A stretch of 38,764 nucleotides of DNA. Source: Parcubacteria group bacterium GW2011_GWB1_40_14 (GTDB lineage Bacteria > Patescibacteriota > Minisyncoccia > Terrybacterales > GWB1-40-14). Below are positions 5,939 through 14,694 of the stretch, in pieces (positions within the stretch are counted from its first letter, which is position 1; each line of letters begins with the position of its first letter). The notes beneath the pieces are model-generated. The model searched no databases and was not told the DNA's origin. It saw only the letters and a list, made by a program, of their open reading frames with translations. The stretch spans positions 1-38,764 of the forward strand of contig LBYG01000004.1 in assembly GCA_000996085.1 (NCBI GenBank), in the 5' to 3' direction. The translations under genes were made by a program, and so were the position numbers.

Positions 5939-7621
5939 TTATTCGCCAAGCGGACCGGTTATTCTTTCAAGTTCCTCGACGGTTGTTAAACCTTCGAGGA
6001 TTTTTAATATGCCGTCCTGTTGCATTGGCACCATACCGTGATCTATAGCCCATTCTCTTATTTCGTGATTGCCGGGTTTTTTAAGGATAAAATCTTCCAT
6101 AGTCTCATCTATAATTAACAGTTCAAAAATACCAATCCTTCCTTTGTACCCGGTGTTGTTACATTGAGTACAGCCCGTGGTTTGAGGAAGCTTAAAGTCG
6201 CCGTCTAATTTTCCCCCAAGTAAGTTTTTAGGTACGTGCGCAAGCGCTTTTTTTATTTTGGTTATTTCTTCTGGCGTTGCGGCGATTTGGACAGCACAAT
6301 ATTTACAAGCTCTTCTTATCAGTCTTTGAGCCATAGTTACGTTGATGGCCGGGGCAATAGTATCCACCGTAACACCAAGTTCTTCCAGGCGTGGGATGGC
6401 CCCTGCCGCATCGTTGGTGTGGAGCGTAGAAAAAACAAGATGTCCGGTTAGTGCGGCTTGTATCGCGATGGTAGCCGTTTCTTTATCTCTTATTTCTCCA
6501 ACCAAAATAACATCAGGATCTTGCCGAACAATTGAAGTAAGGCCGTTAGCAAAATCATATCCTTTTTCCGGTGCAACCTGGGTTTGTTCGATCCCGGATA
6601 TTCTATATTCTATAGGGTCTTCGATCGTTATTATTTTTATTTGAGATGAAGCTATATTTTGGACAAAAGCTGCCAAAGCGGTTGTTTTTCCCGAGCCGGT
6701 CGGCCCCGTAGTTAGGACCATTCCGTTTGGTTTTTTTAATTCGTTTTGAATTAGGTCAAGAAGATCAGGCCTGAGCCCCAAGTCATCAATAGAAATAAGT
6801 TTGGTGGGGTTTAAGACGCGCATTACGATATATTCCCCATGTTCTCCGGGAAGAGTTGAGGCGCGTATTTCTATTTCTTCGTTTCCGGTATTAATAGAAA
6901 ATCTGCCATCTTGTCCTTTATCGGAAACATTTAACTTGATACCCGAAAGCAATTTAACCCGCTCAAGCATCAGATGATAAATTTGCGGTGTTATATTTAA
7001 AAGATCATATAAAACGCCATCTATTCTTAGTCGTATGCGAGCCTGCGTTTGCTGCGGCTCTATATGTATATCGGAAGAATCAATGCTCATGGCTCCGCCC
7101 AAAACCAATTCAATTAACTGCGAGGTATTTGAAGGAGCAACTTCTCCAATTTCTTTTTTCAGAGTATCAACATCTTTTACTTTTAAGCGAAATTCTTCAA
7201 AAAGTTTATAAGATATATTAACCTCTCCGGTAATTTTTGTTTTTAAATAAGCAAATCTTTTAAAAAACACTAAAGCGTGTTCAAAACTTGTATTTGAAAT
7301 AACAAAAAGCGATATGCGCCATTTTTCTTGTTCAAGTTTTTCTATAAGTGCCCGAACTCCATTTGAATTAGGATCGGTCGCACCCAAGGATATTAAATGT
7401 TCTTTTTTAGCAAAAATTACACTTTGGGTTTTAACCGATTCTTCTTCAGAGATTATAGTCAAAGCGCCTCCGTCTATAGGGGTTGTTGTAAGGTCTTTGT
7501 ACAGAAGATTGGCTTGTTTGGCGATCAGCTGAGCCATGCGTTCCTGCTCTTGCCGGCGAAGCAGCTGTACTTTTTGATCGCGAGCCGCGCCTAAATCATG
7601 TTTTGAATCTTCATCGGTCAT
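5939..7621 (-). CDS. pilB: GspE/PilB-family secretion or type IV pilus assembly ATPase
   Basis: This family comprises cytosolic hexameric ATPases that power pilus extension or type II secretion. The 560-aa product has an N-terminal domain, Walker A (TGPTGSGKTTALAAF), the Asp box (IITIEDPIEYRI), Walker B (DPDVILVGEIRDKETA), the His box (GHLVFSTLHTND) and the zinc-binding pair of CxxC motifs (CKYC, CTQC) near the C-terminus. About 200 residues precede the core and include a degenerate N1-like region. Other pilus genes (PilC, PilD, pilins) are not in the window, and in CPR genomes they are often scattered. The end of the gene abuts the 5.7-kb RNA. Whether it serves pili or secretion cannot be decided here. 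Confidence 0.93.
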   Translation of the reverse strand: MTDEDSKHDLGAARDQKVQLLRRQEQERMAQLIAKQANLLYKDLTTTPIDGGALTIISEEESVKTQSVIFAKKEHLISLGATDPNSNGVRALIEKLEQEKWRISLFVISNTSFEHALVFFKRFAYLKTKITGEVNISYKLFEEFRLKVKDVDTLKKEIGEVAPSNTSQLIELVLGGAMSIDSSDIHIEPQQTQARIRLRIDGVLYDLLNITPQIYHLMLERVKLLSGIKLNVSDKGQDGRFSINTGNEEIEIRASTLPGEHGEYIVMRVLNPTKLISIDDLGLRPDLLDLIQNELKKPNGMVLTTGPTGSGKTTALAAFVQNIASSQIKIITIEDPIEYRISGIEQTQVAPEKGYDFANGLTSIVRQDPDVILVGEIRDKETATIAIQAALTGHLVFSTLHTNDAAGAIPRLEELGVTVDTIAPAINVTMAQRLIRRACKYCAVQIAATPEEITKIKKALAHVPKNLLGGKLDGDFKLPQTTGCTQCNNTGYKGRIGIFELLIIDETMEDFILKKPGNHEIREWAIDHGMVPMQQDGILKILEGLTTVEELERITGPLGE

Positions 7622-7688
7622 CTTAATAAATTAGCTATTATATCTTCTATTTTAAGCTTTTTGCCCTTAAATTACTAGCAATATTAGA

Positions 7689-7716
7689 TTGCCGTCATAT
7701 GCAATAGCGCTATACT
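7689..7716 (+). promoter_or_regulatory. Promoter giving a leaderless or near-leaderless tsaE-polA mRNA
   Basis: TTGCCG (7689-7694) and TATACT (7711-7716) stand 16 nt apart. The -10 ends 7 nt before the tsaE ATG (7724), so the predicted start coincides with the start codon, and no ribosome binding site can fit. Confidence 0.6.
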
Positions 7717-7723
7717 ATTAAAC

Positions 7724-8188
7724 ATGTCAAAGATAATAATCAGGTCGCCAGAACAGATGCGGCGCCTGGGATCAAAATACGCAAAAGACATTTTAAATCA
7801 CAAAAAAACAAATTCTTCTGCAACAACAATAGCTTTATACGGAAATTTAGGTTCGGGTAAAACCATATTTACGCAAGGATTTGGCCGGGAATTGCGTATA
7901 TCAAAACGCATACAAAGCCCGACGTTTGTTTTAATGAGACGATATTTAATTTTCAGGTTACGGCATCCTATTTTTAAACGGTTTTATCATTTAGATCTAT
8001 ACAGAATCAAGCACAGTAAAGACCTTGAATACTTGGGGTTAAAAGAGATATTTAAAGACGCTTCAGCTATAATAATTATTGAGTGGGCAGACAGAATTGA
8101 AAAAATGTTGCCTAAAAAAACCATAAAGATACAAATGAAGCATATAAAAAACAAAAAACACAGAAAGATCCAAACTAAAAAAACATAA
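7724..8188 (+). CDS. tsaE: tRNA threonylcarbamoyladenosine biosynthesis protein TsaE
   Basis: TsaE is the P-loop ATPase partner of TsaB-TsaD in making t6A37 on ANN-decoding tRNAs. The 154-aa product shows Walker A (YGNLGSGKTIFTQGFGREL), the family motif SPTFVLMRRY, and the HLDLYRI and EWADRIEKMLP blocks. Compared with typical TsaE it carries a short insertion (LIFRLRHPIFKRF) and a very basic C-terminal tail (KHIKNKKHRKIQTKKT). It ends one base before the polA start codon, so the two genes are almost certainly cotranscribed and coupled. Confidence 0.92.
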   Translation: MSKIIIRSPEQMRRLGSKYAKDILNHKKTNSSATTIALYGNLGSGKTIFTQGFGRELRISKRIQSPTFVLMRRYLIFRLRHPIFKRFYHLDLYRIKHSKDLEYLGLKEIFKDASAIIIIEWADRIEKMLPKKTIKIQMKHIKNKKHRKIQTKKT

Positions 8189-10393
8189 ATGTCCAAAAAA
8201 AAACAACTATTAATAATTGACACAAGCGCTCTGTTTCACCGGGCTTTCCATGCGCTGCCGCCTCTTACAACACCGGCAGGAGAACCGATACAGGCAATTT
8301 TTGGGCTGGCCAGTCTTTTGATAAGGGTACTTAATGAGATAAAACCCGATTACGTTATTGCCGCACTTGATTCTCCGGGGAAAACTTTCAGACACGATCT
8401 GTCTGTTGCCTATAAAGCTACACGTCCCGAGCCGCCCTCAGACCTGAAAGCACAATTTTCTAAAATTCCCGAGCTGTTACACGAAATAAAAATACCAATG
8501 CTTGCCGCAGAGGGATTCGAAGCCGACGATGTTATCGGTACCGTTGCCGATAAAATAAGTAAAAGCGAAGAAGATGTTTCTGCGCTTATTTTAACGAGCG
8601 ATAAAGATGTTTGGCAGTTAATTGACGACAAAACAACCGTTTTAGCTTTAAAGAGAGGAGTAACTGAACTAGAACGCGTAGATGAAGGTGGAGTTTTAGC
8701 TAGGTTTGGTGTTGCGCCAAAATACATTCCCGATTATAAGGCCATAGCAGGAGACGCTTCTGATAACATACCCGGAGTAAGAGGTATGGGCGAAAAAACC
8801 ACATTTACTCTATTGTCTAAATTTTCTTCACTCGAAAATTTATATGCAGAATTAGGTCACAGCGAAGATAAGTTAATCAAGCGTTTTGAAGAAAAACTGC
8901 AAGAAAATAAAGGACAAGCAATATTGTCGCGTACTTTGGCAACAATAAGGAAAGATGCTCCCGTTGTATTTAAGCTGGAAGACTTCAAATGGCAAACAGA
9001 GAATTTGGGTGCCGGGAAAAAAATATTTGAGAAATGGGGTTTTACGTCACTCACAGCAAGGATTAATAAACAAAACGGAAATAATGCGGATGCTTCAGAG
9101 AGCGAAACAACAAGCATTGAAATAATCGATGAGGCTGAAAAAAGGGGAATGCTGCCTCCGCAAATAGCAAGATTAGAAAGAGAATTAATGCCGATTTTTA
9201 AAGAAATGACAGAAACAGGCATTCTTATAGACACTGTTTATTTAAAAAAATTATCTAAAGAAATAAAAAAAATAAAAGAAAATTTAGAAAAAGAACTTTT
9301 TGAACTGGCGGGCAGGGAATTTAACCCCGCTTCAAGCGATCAGGTTAGAGAGATTTTGATTGAAAAAATGGGGAATCAAACGAAGCGTTTGCGGAAAACC
9401 CCGGGAGGCAAAGCCTCAACAGCTGTGCGTGAACTGAAGCGTCTTGGACAAACCGAACCGTTGGTGGAGAAAATTTTATCATGGCGAGAAATAGCAAAAT
9501 TACTATCAACTTATGTTGACGCGCTACCCAAGTCTATTTCTCCGAAAGACGGGAGAATCCACACCACTTTTTTACAGCTTGGCGCAGCAACAGGCCGTAT
9601 AAGTTCTATTAAGCCAAATCTGCAAAATATTCCCATAAAGTCTGAATTAGGACACCTGGTCCGCAACGCATTTGTAGCCTCTCCTGGAAAAGTGTTGTTC
9701 TCATCTGATTATTCACAAATTGAATTGCGGGTAATCGCTCATCTGTCTCAGGATCCAACGATGCGCGTCGCGTTTCAAGAAAACCAGGACATTCATCGTT
9801 TGACTGCCGCAAAAATATTTCATGTTGATTTAAGCAATGTAACTTCTACAATGAGGAGTCGCGCAAAAACGTTGAATTTTGGAATACTTTACGGCATGGG
9901 ACCAAGAAGATTGGCAGAAGAAACAGACATGAACGAAGAAGAAGCCCGGGAATTTATTTCTGAATATTTTGCTCAGTTCCCTGCGGTAGCGGATTGGATA
10001 AATAATACCAAAAAACAGGTTAAGGAAAGCGGTTACGTTGAAACCATGTTTGGGCGTAGGCGCCTTATACCCGAAATTTTTTCTCAAAAAGCAGGTATAC
10101 GAGCGCAAGGCGAAAGAGCCGCAGTTAACATGCCCATTCAGGGAAGCGCTGCGGATATAGTTAAAATGGCGTTAGTTGCCTGTTTTAATTTGCTTAAGCC
10201 AACAAAAGGAGACGCAAAAATAATACTTCAGGTGCATGACGAAATAGTGTTTGAAATAAAAGAAGAATTTGTTGATGAGATTGCTTCAAAAATAAAAAAA
10301 ACCATGGAAAAAACAGTCGAATTATCAGTGCCCCTTGAGGTAACCATATCTTTCGGGAAAACCTGGGGAGATATGGCTATCCTTGAAGCATGA
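8189..10393 (+). CDS. polA: DNA polymerase I lacking a 3'-5' exonuclease domain
   Basis: This is a family A polymerase for gap filling and Okazaki primer removal. At 734 aa it is about 190 residues shorter than E. coli Pol I. The N-terminal 5'-3' exonuclease is present (IIDTSALFHRAFHALPP, EADDVIGT, GDASDNIPGVRGMGEKT). The polymerase domain is complete (motif A FSSDYSQIELRVIAHLSQD, the O-helix AKTLNFGILYGMG, motif C LQVHDEIVFE). Between them, from about residue 290 to 325, there is only a short linker, so the whole 3'-5' exonuclease domain is gone, not just its catalytic residues. Such proofreading-free Pol I is known from several bacteria. It starts directly on the tsaE stop codon. Confidence 0.96.
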   Translation: MSKKKQLLIIDTSALFHRAFHALPPLTTPAGEPIQAIFGLASLLIRVLNEIKPDYVIAALDSPGKTFRHDLSVAYKATRPEPPSDLKAQFSKIPELLHEIKIPMLAAEGFEADDVIGTVADKISKSEEDVSALILTSDKDVWQLIDDKTTVLALKRGVTELERVDEGGVLARFGVAPKYIPDYKAIAGDASDNIPGVRGMGEKTTFTLLSKFSSLENLYAELGHSEDKLIKRFEEKLQENKGQAILSRTLATIRKDAPVVFKLEDFKWQTENLGAGKKIFEKWGFTSLTARINKQNGNNADASESETTSIEIIDEAEKRGMLPPQIARLERELMPIFKEMTETGILIDTVYLKKLSKEIKKIKENLEKELFELAGREFNPASSDQVREILIEKMGNQTKRLRKTPGGKASTAVRELKRLGQTEPLVEKILSWREIAKLLSTYVDALPKSISPKDGRIHTTFLQLGAATGRISSIKPNLQNIPIKSELGHLVRNAFVASPGKVLFSSDYSQIELRVIAHLSQDPTMRVAFQENQDIHRLTAAKIFHVDLSNVTSTMRSRAKTLNFGILYGMGPRRLAEETDMNEEEAREFISEYFAQFPAVADWINNTKKQVKESGYVETMFGRRRLIPEIFSQKAGIRAQGERAAVNMPIQGSAADIVKMALVACFNLLKPTKGDAKIILQVHDEIVFEIKEEFVDEIASKIKKTMEKTVELSVPLEVTISFGKTWGDMAILEA

Positions 10394-10466
10394 TTTTATT
10401 AAGCGGTATTAATGAATATTAAGACTCGCTTTAGTCTGACGGGACTGGTAAAATACAAATAATTAT

Positions 10467-10709
10467 ATGACGGAAACCAACCCTAAACTCGAGAGGGAAA
10501 AACAGCATAAAAGTATAAGATTTCCTATAAGTCTTAAGATAATAATCACCACGGCTATTTTTGGCGTGGCGCCTCTTATTGTGGCAATGGTTTTATCTTT
10601 GTTGGCGCAAGATATTTTTGTATCTTTAATGTTTCCAAATCCCGTTAATTTCCGGATTAATATTGGCTCTTTATTTGTTAAGCCGTTCTATCAGCGAACC
10701 GATACTTGA
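10467..10709 (+). CDS. N-terminal fragment of the frameshifted histidine kinase
   Basis: The 80-codon frame encodes a basic N-terminus and one membrane helix (IIITTAIFGVAPLIVAMVLSLLA). It then runs out into a sequence without family character (FPNPVNFRINIGS). In the +1 frame over the same DNA, beginning at about 10630, the second membrane helix and HAMP start can be read (FQIPLISGLILALYLLSRS) and lead straight into the kinase at 10663. The two frames together make one ordinary two-helix sensor kinase interrupted by one extra base, or two missing bases, near 10630-10640. It may be a sequencing indel, a recent mutation or recoding. Confidence 0.6.
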   Translation: MTETNPKLEREKQHKSIRFPISLKIIITTAIFGVAPLIVAMVLSLLAQDIFVSLMFPNPVNFRINIGSLFVKPFYQRTDT

Positions 10710-11607
10710 TTTTAGAGCCGCCTTCCGCGAACTTGTTAAAGGCAAAAGAAACGTTAGAGTAAATTTGGGAACAAAGGACGAATTTGAAGACTTAGCAAAA
10801 CACTTTAATGAAATGGCCGAATATATAGATAAAAATAGGGAAAAAGAAGAAAAAATTAATGATCTTAAATCAGAATTTATTTCAATAGCAGCGCATCAGC
10901 TTAGGTCGCCTTTATCCGGCATTAAGTGGACCTTCAAAACCTTGCTCGATGGAGATCTTGGAGTTATGACCACAGAACAAAAAGAATCATTGGAACGAGC
11001 GTATTCTGTTAATGAAAGGTTAATATCTCTGGTTGCCGAACTTCTTGATGTTTCAAGAATAGAAGAAGGTAAAATAGGTTACAATTTTAACGGAACATCT
11101 CTGGAAAGAGCGGTTGAAGAAGCTGTCGAAGAATACAAACTGATTGCTCAAAATAAAAATATAGAACTGTCATTCTTTAAGCCGCAAATAGCGCTGCCCA
11201 ACATGCCACTTGATGAAGAAAGGTTGGGTCTGGCGTTGAATAATCTTCTTGCTAATGCCACCAACTATACCTTAAGTGGTGGTAGGGTTTCGGTAAGTAT
11301 TGAGCGCGTTAATGAAGAAGCGAAAGTAACAATAAAAGATACCGGCGTTGGCATACCCAAAGGAGACATGAATAAGATTTTTAGCAAGTTTTTCCGCGCC
11401 TCTAATGTTGTTCGTATGCAAACCCCGGGTACCGGTTTGGGTTTGTTTATAGCTCGTAATATAATAGAGAAGCATGGAGGAAAGATTTGGGTAGAATCAG
11501 AAGAAAATAAAGGCTCTTCTTTTATTTTTACTTTACCTATTAATAACCACAAACAAGGTTTTGTTGTAGATGATCTGTCAGCGGACGACTTAGTAGGAGA
11601 AGAATGA
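10663..11607 (+). CDS. Sensor histidine kinase, HAMP-HisKA-HATPase part (5' end in another frame)
   Basis: This is a membrane sensor kinase that passes phosphate to a response regulator, likely the one encoded next. From TTG at 10663 it reads the end of TM2 and HAMP (SRSISEPILDFRAAFRELV), a short coiled coil, and HisKA with the phospho-acceptor His (FISIAAHQLRSPLSGIKW). The HATPase boxes follow: N (NNLLANATNYT), G1 (IKDTGVGIPKGD), and G2 (GTGLGLFIARNIIEKHGG). With only about 20 aa between the two helices there would be no real extracellular sensor. The true gene start is the ATG at 10467, and a frameshift separates the parts. The C-terminal tail (VDDLSADDLVGEE) is acidic. Confidence 0.85.
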   Translation: MALYLLSRSISEPILDFRAAFRELVKGKRNVRVNLGTKDEFEDLAKHFNEMAEYIDKNREKEEKINDLKSEFISIAAHQLRSPLSGIKWTFKTLLDGDLGVMTTEQKESLERAYSVNERLISLVAELLDVSRIEEGKIGYNFNGTSLERAVEEAVEEYKLIAQNKNIELSFFKPQIALPNMPLDEERLGLALNNLLANATNYTLSGGRVSVSIERVNEEAKVTIKDTGVGIPKGDMNKIFSKFFRASNVVRMQTPGTGLGLFIARNIIEKHGGKIWVESEENKGSSFIFTLPINNHKQGFVVDDLSADDLVGEE

Positions 11608-11618
11608 TTATCTAAAGA

Positions 11619-11647
11619 TTGGTTTTGATGTATAATTAGTGTATAAT
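11619..11647 (+). promoter_or_regulatory. Promoter of the response-regulator gene
   Basis: TTGGTT (11619-11624), 17-nt spacer, TATAAT (11642-11647). It lies in the 73-bp gap after the kinase, so the response regulator can be made independently of the damaged kinase. Confidence 0.55.
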
Positions 11648-11680
11648 ATATATAGAAACTTAAATTAGTAGATTAAATTT

Positions 11681-12106
11681 ATGGATAAACCAAATTCAGA
11701 ACCCGTTACTCTGCAGCCAGTTAACGATAACGGCAACGTAAAAGTATTGCTTATTGAAGATGATAGGTTCTTGCGAGAGCTTATTGCGCAAAAACTAGAG
11801 CGCGAAAAATTTCAAGTTATGCAAGCCGTAGATGGCGAAGAAGGTTTGCGCAAATTGGGAGAGCAGAAACCGAATATAGTTTTGCTGGACTTAATACTGC
11901 CGGGCTTAAGCGGTTTTGATGTTTTGAAGAAGATAAAAGAGGATTCGGCAAATGCTTCTATGCCGGTTGTGATACTTTCCAATCTGGGACAGCGAGAAGA
12001 CGTTGAAAGGGGTTTGAGTTTGGGAGCGAGCGATTTTCTTATCAAAGCACACTTCACACCTCAGGAAATAATAGTAAAAATACAAGGCATTTTAGCAGGA
12101 AAATAA
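11681..12106 (+). CDS. Single-domain response regulator (CheY-like)
   Basis: The 141-aa product is one receiver domain with a short N-terminal extension and no output domain. It has the acidic pocket (LLIEDDRF), the phospho-acceptor Asp (IVLLDLILPG), the switch Ser (VVILSNLGQ), and the conserved Lys in ASDFLIKAHFTP. It lies directly after the histidine kinase and is presumably its partner. Without an output domain it would act through protein-protein contact. It has its own promoter at 11619-11647 and is followed by an intrinsic terminator at 12142. Confidence 0.93.
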   Translation: MDKPNSEPVTLQPVNDNGNVKVLLIEDDRFLRELIAQKLEREKFQVMQAVDGEEGLRKLGEQKPNIVLLDLILPGLSGFDVLKKIKEDSANASMPVVILSNLGQREDVERGLSLGASDFLIKAHFTPQEIIVKIQGILAGK

Positions 12107-12141
12107 TTCTTACAGGGCTTTTGTTTATTGTGGTATTGTAT

Positions 12142-12169
12142 CCTTGGTCTTGAAAGATCAGGGATTTTT
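12142..12169 (+). terminator. Intrinsic terminator after the response regulator
   Basis: CCTTGGTC pairs with GATCAGGG, including two G-U pairs, around TTGAAA and is followed by ATTTTTG. In the rest of the 193-bp gap to the next gene I see no ORF; a short repeat of CAAAC/GTTTG words stands at about 12245-12270. Confidence 0.7.
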
Positions 12170-12299
12170 GTAAGAATAAAAATATGAGCTCCGTTAAAAA
12201 ACTGTTATTATTTATATAAAAAGAATTGTTCAGTTTATAACAGTCAAACAAGTTTTCGAATATGTTTGACCGTTAACTTTCGGGCAATTTTTTAACGAG

Positions 12300-13394
12300 G
12301 TGAAGAAAAAGATTTTTATAATTTTTATATTTTTAATAATTGCGGCTGCAGGCACTGCTTATTTTATGGTCTGGGCAAAAGGCAGGAGCGTTTCTATTGA
12401 CGGCATTTCAAATTCGGCTAAAGATATCGGGCAAACATATAATTCTTTGGCGCCTCTTGCTGAGCCGATTAAAATATCGCAAGAATCGCTTACCGGAGAT
12501 TTTTGTCCGGACGGCATAAATAAAGAAGGACAATTATTGAGACCGGTTGGTGTTATGTTGGCCGCAGACGGGTCAACGAGACCGCTTTCCGGGATTGCGC
12601 AGGCAGACGTTGTTATTGAGATGCCGGTTATTGTGGGAGGCATAAACAGATTTTTAGCTATTTTTCAATGTACTAATTCTGACGAAATAGGCTCGATACG
12701 AAGTGCCAGGGACGACTTTATTCCTTTGGCCGCAGGATTTGATGCAATATATGGCCATTGGGGCGGATCACATTTTGCTTTAGACGAACTTAAAAAGAAA
12801 GTTGCAGATAATATTGACGCATTAAAAAATCCGTACGGAGCTTACTATAGAAAAAGAGGAATAAAAGCTCCCGACAACGGTTTTTCAAGTATCGAACGGT
12901 TGAGAGAAGCGGCAAATAAACTTGGATACCGCGCAATTCAAGACAACGCTTATGGTTATATAAGAATAAATCCAACAGAAATAATTTCGCCTTCTGTTAA
13001 GTATAAACTTGATATTAAATATCCGGGGAAAAACGCAGTGAGTTGGCTGTATGATCCGGCAAGCAATTTTTTTGTCAGAAATAGAGGAGGTCTTGCCGAG
13101 ATGGATAAAAATACAAAAAAGCAAGTTGAAGCGGCAAATATTATTATCCTCAAAACCACATCACGCAGATTGGAAGGCCAATATAATGATGTTAGGGTGA
13201 TGGGTAGGGGAGAAGCTATAATATACAGAGCCGGCCAGGAGATCAAAGCAACGTGGGAAAAAAATACAAACAAAATTTCAAGCCGACTACGTTTTTTGGA
13301 TGAACAGGACCAAGAAATACCTTTAGCTAAGGGTAAAATATGGCTTGAATATATAGATAGTATGACCAGCACATCTTATATAGCAGTTCAATAA
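12300..13394 (+). CDS. DUF3048 domain membrane-anchored protein
   Basis: The 364-aa product starts with a basic N-terminus and one hydrophobic helix (IFIIFIFLIIAAAGTAYFM), so it is anchored with the rest outside. The body matches the DUF3048 (YerB-like) family: LLRPVGVMLAADGSTRPLSG, QADVVIEMPVIVGGINRFLA, EIGSIRSARDDFIPLA, then the C-terminal half with FVRNRGGLAEMD and RRLEGQYNDVRVMG. The molecular function of the family is not established. The only possible start after an in-frame stop is GTG at 12300, whose G overlaps an AACGAGG sequence, an unusually close spacing. holA follows after 2 bp. Confidence 0.85.
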   Translation: MKKKIFIIFIFLIIAAAGTAYFMVWAKGRSVSIDGISNSAKDIGQTYNSLAPLAEPIKISQESLTGDFCPDGINKEGQLLRPVGVMLAADGSTRPLSGIAQADVVIEMPVIVGGINRFLAIFQCTNSDEIGSIRSARDDFIPLAAGFDAIYGHWGGSHFALDELKKKVADNIDALKNPYGAYYRKRGIKAPDNGFSSIERLREAANKLGYRAIQDNAYGYIRINPTEIISPSVKYKLDIKYPGKNAVSWLYDPASNFFVRNRGGLAEMDKNTKKQVEAANIIILKTTSRRLEGQYNDVRVMGRGEAIIYRAGQEIKATWEKNTNKISSRLRFLDEQDQEIPLAKGKIWLEYIDSMTSTSYIAVQ

Positions 13395-13396
13395 AT

Positions 13397-14341
13397 ATGT
13401 TGTATCTTTTATACGGACCGGATACATTCCGTAGCCGCCAAAAACTCAACGATATAATTGCGCGCGCCGAAGCTTTGCATCGCGATAAATTAAGTCTTCT
13501 GAAAATAGATTTAGCGGAAGAGGATATAGATGTGCTTGAGAGAGAGCTTGAAACGCCCTCGTTGTTTGCCCCGCTCCGTTTCGTTGTTTTAAATAACCTG
13601 ACAGACAAGGAAAAAATAAAAAAATTTGAAGTTTTAGCAGAAAAACTCAATCTGTCTAAAAGCAAAGAATCTATTGTGGTTTTATACGAAGAAAACCCGG
13701 AAGACAAAAATATTTTAATTAAATTGGTCAGCGAAAAAGGAAAGGTTCAACGGTTTGATTTATTATCAAAAACAGGGACAGTTTCATGGGTTACCAATTT
13801 TTTTCTTAACAGAAAGATAAAAATAGATGCCGATGCTATTTTAAAAATAGCCGAAGGCATTGGTCCCGATCTTTGGCGCATCAATAATGAATGCGAGAAG
13901 CTTGCTGCCTGGGCAGTAAACCCCAAAACAAAAATTTCTACGGAAGATGTTTTAAAATTAGTCGTTTTTGAGAACGAGTCAAATATTTTTGCTGTGGTTG
14001 ATGCTGTTTTAACAAAAAATTCCTCCAAAGCAATTTACGACCTTGAAACATTGGTTACCAAAGGAGAGGATGTTACAGGAATTTTTTATCTTTTAGTTAA
14101 ACAATTTCAGAACTTATCACAACTTTTTGCGCTAGCGCAAAAGGGATCTCTGCCTGCTAACGCAGCAAAAATCCTGAATATTCATCCGTATGCGGCAACC
14201 AAACTAGCATCATCATTACGTAGGTGGCCCGAAAAAGACCTGAAGTCTATTTTTGATAAGCTTGCCGCATATGATCTGGCAATAAAAACAGGCGCGCAAG
14301 ACGCGCGCCTGAGCCTAACAATGTTGGCTTCCGGACTTTAG
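13397..14341 (+). CDS. holA: DNA polymerase III, delta subunit
   Basis: HolA is the clamp-loader subunit that opens the beta clamp. The 314-aa product starts MLYLLYGPDTFRSRQKLNDI, the usual HolA opening with a degenerate P-loop region. It continues with the RFVVLNNL strand, the VVLYEENPEDKN block, and the C-terminal collar region (LLVKQFQNLSQLFALAQKG, IHPYAATKLASSL). Length is close to E. coli HolA (343 aa). It follows the DUF3048 gene by 2 bp. Its stop overlaps the stop of rpsT on the opposite strand by 4 bp, so no separate terminator separates the two convergent genes. Confidence 0.88.
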   Translation: MLYLLYGPDTFRSRQKLNDIIARAEALHRDKLSLLKIDLAEEDIDVLERELETPSLFAPLRFVVLNNLTDKEKIKKFEVLAEKLNLSKSKESIVVLYEENPEDKNILIKLVSEKGKVQRFDLLSKTGTVSWVTNFFLNRKIKIDADAILKIAEGIGPDLWRINNECEKLAAWAVNPKTKISTEDVLKLVVFENESNIFAVVDAVLTKNSSKAIYDLETLVTKGEDVTGIFYLLVKQFQNLSQLFALAQKGSLPANAAKILNIHPYAATKLASSLRRWPEKDLKSIFDKLAAYDLAIKTGAQDARLSLTMLASGL

Positions 14342-14598
14342 TTTTTCTTTAATAGTTTTGCTAGGCGAGATTTTTTTCTTGCAGCTGCGTTCTTTTTAAT
14401 AACGCCATTTTTAGCCGCCTTATCGATAGCTTTATAGGCTTTTGATAAATAGGCCGAAGCCTCCGAAAGTTTTTTGGCACGAACAAGCCTTTCAAATTGC
14501 TTCTCCGCGTTTTGGAAGGATTTTTTTTGTTTGTCGTTTAAAACTTTTTTCTTGGCAGATCCGCGCAACGCTTTTTTCGCTGATTTTGTAATTGGCAT
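14338..14598 (-). CDS. rpsT: 30S ribosomal protein S20
   Basis: The 86-aa product is highly basic and helical with the S20 pattern: MPITKSAKKALRGSAKKK, KSFQNAEKQFERLVRAKK, and the C-terminal KNGVIKKNAAARKKSRLAKL. S20 binds 16S rRNA early in 30S assembly. Length matches the family (E. coli 87 aa). It is convergent with holA, sharing 4 bp at the stops. In many bacteria rpsT and holA are neighbours, which supports both calls. Confidence 0.95.
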   Translation of the reverse strand: MPITKSAKKALRGSAKKKVLNDKQKKSFQNAEKQFERLVRAKKLSEASAYLSKAYKAIDKAAKNGVIKKNAAARKKSRLAKLLKKN

Positions 14599-14694
14599 AA
14601 TATGAATTAAAAAGGTGAAAAATTGTATTTAAGCAATTATTAGCTTATCAGTTTTTATAAAAATGGCAAGAACCACGTTAGGATTAAATCATTT

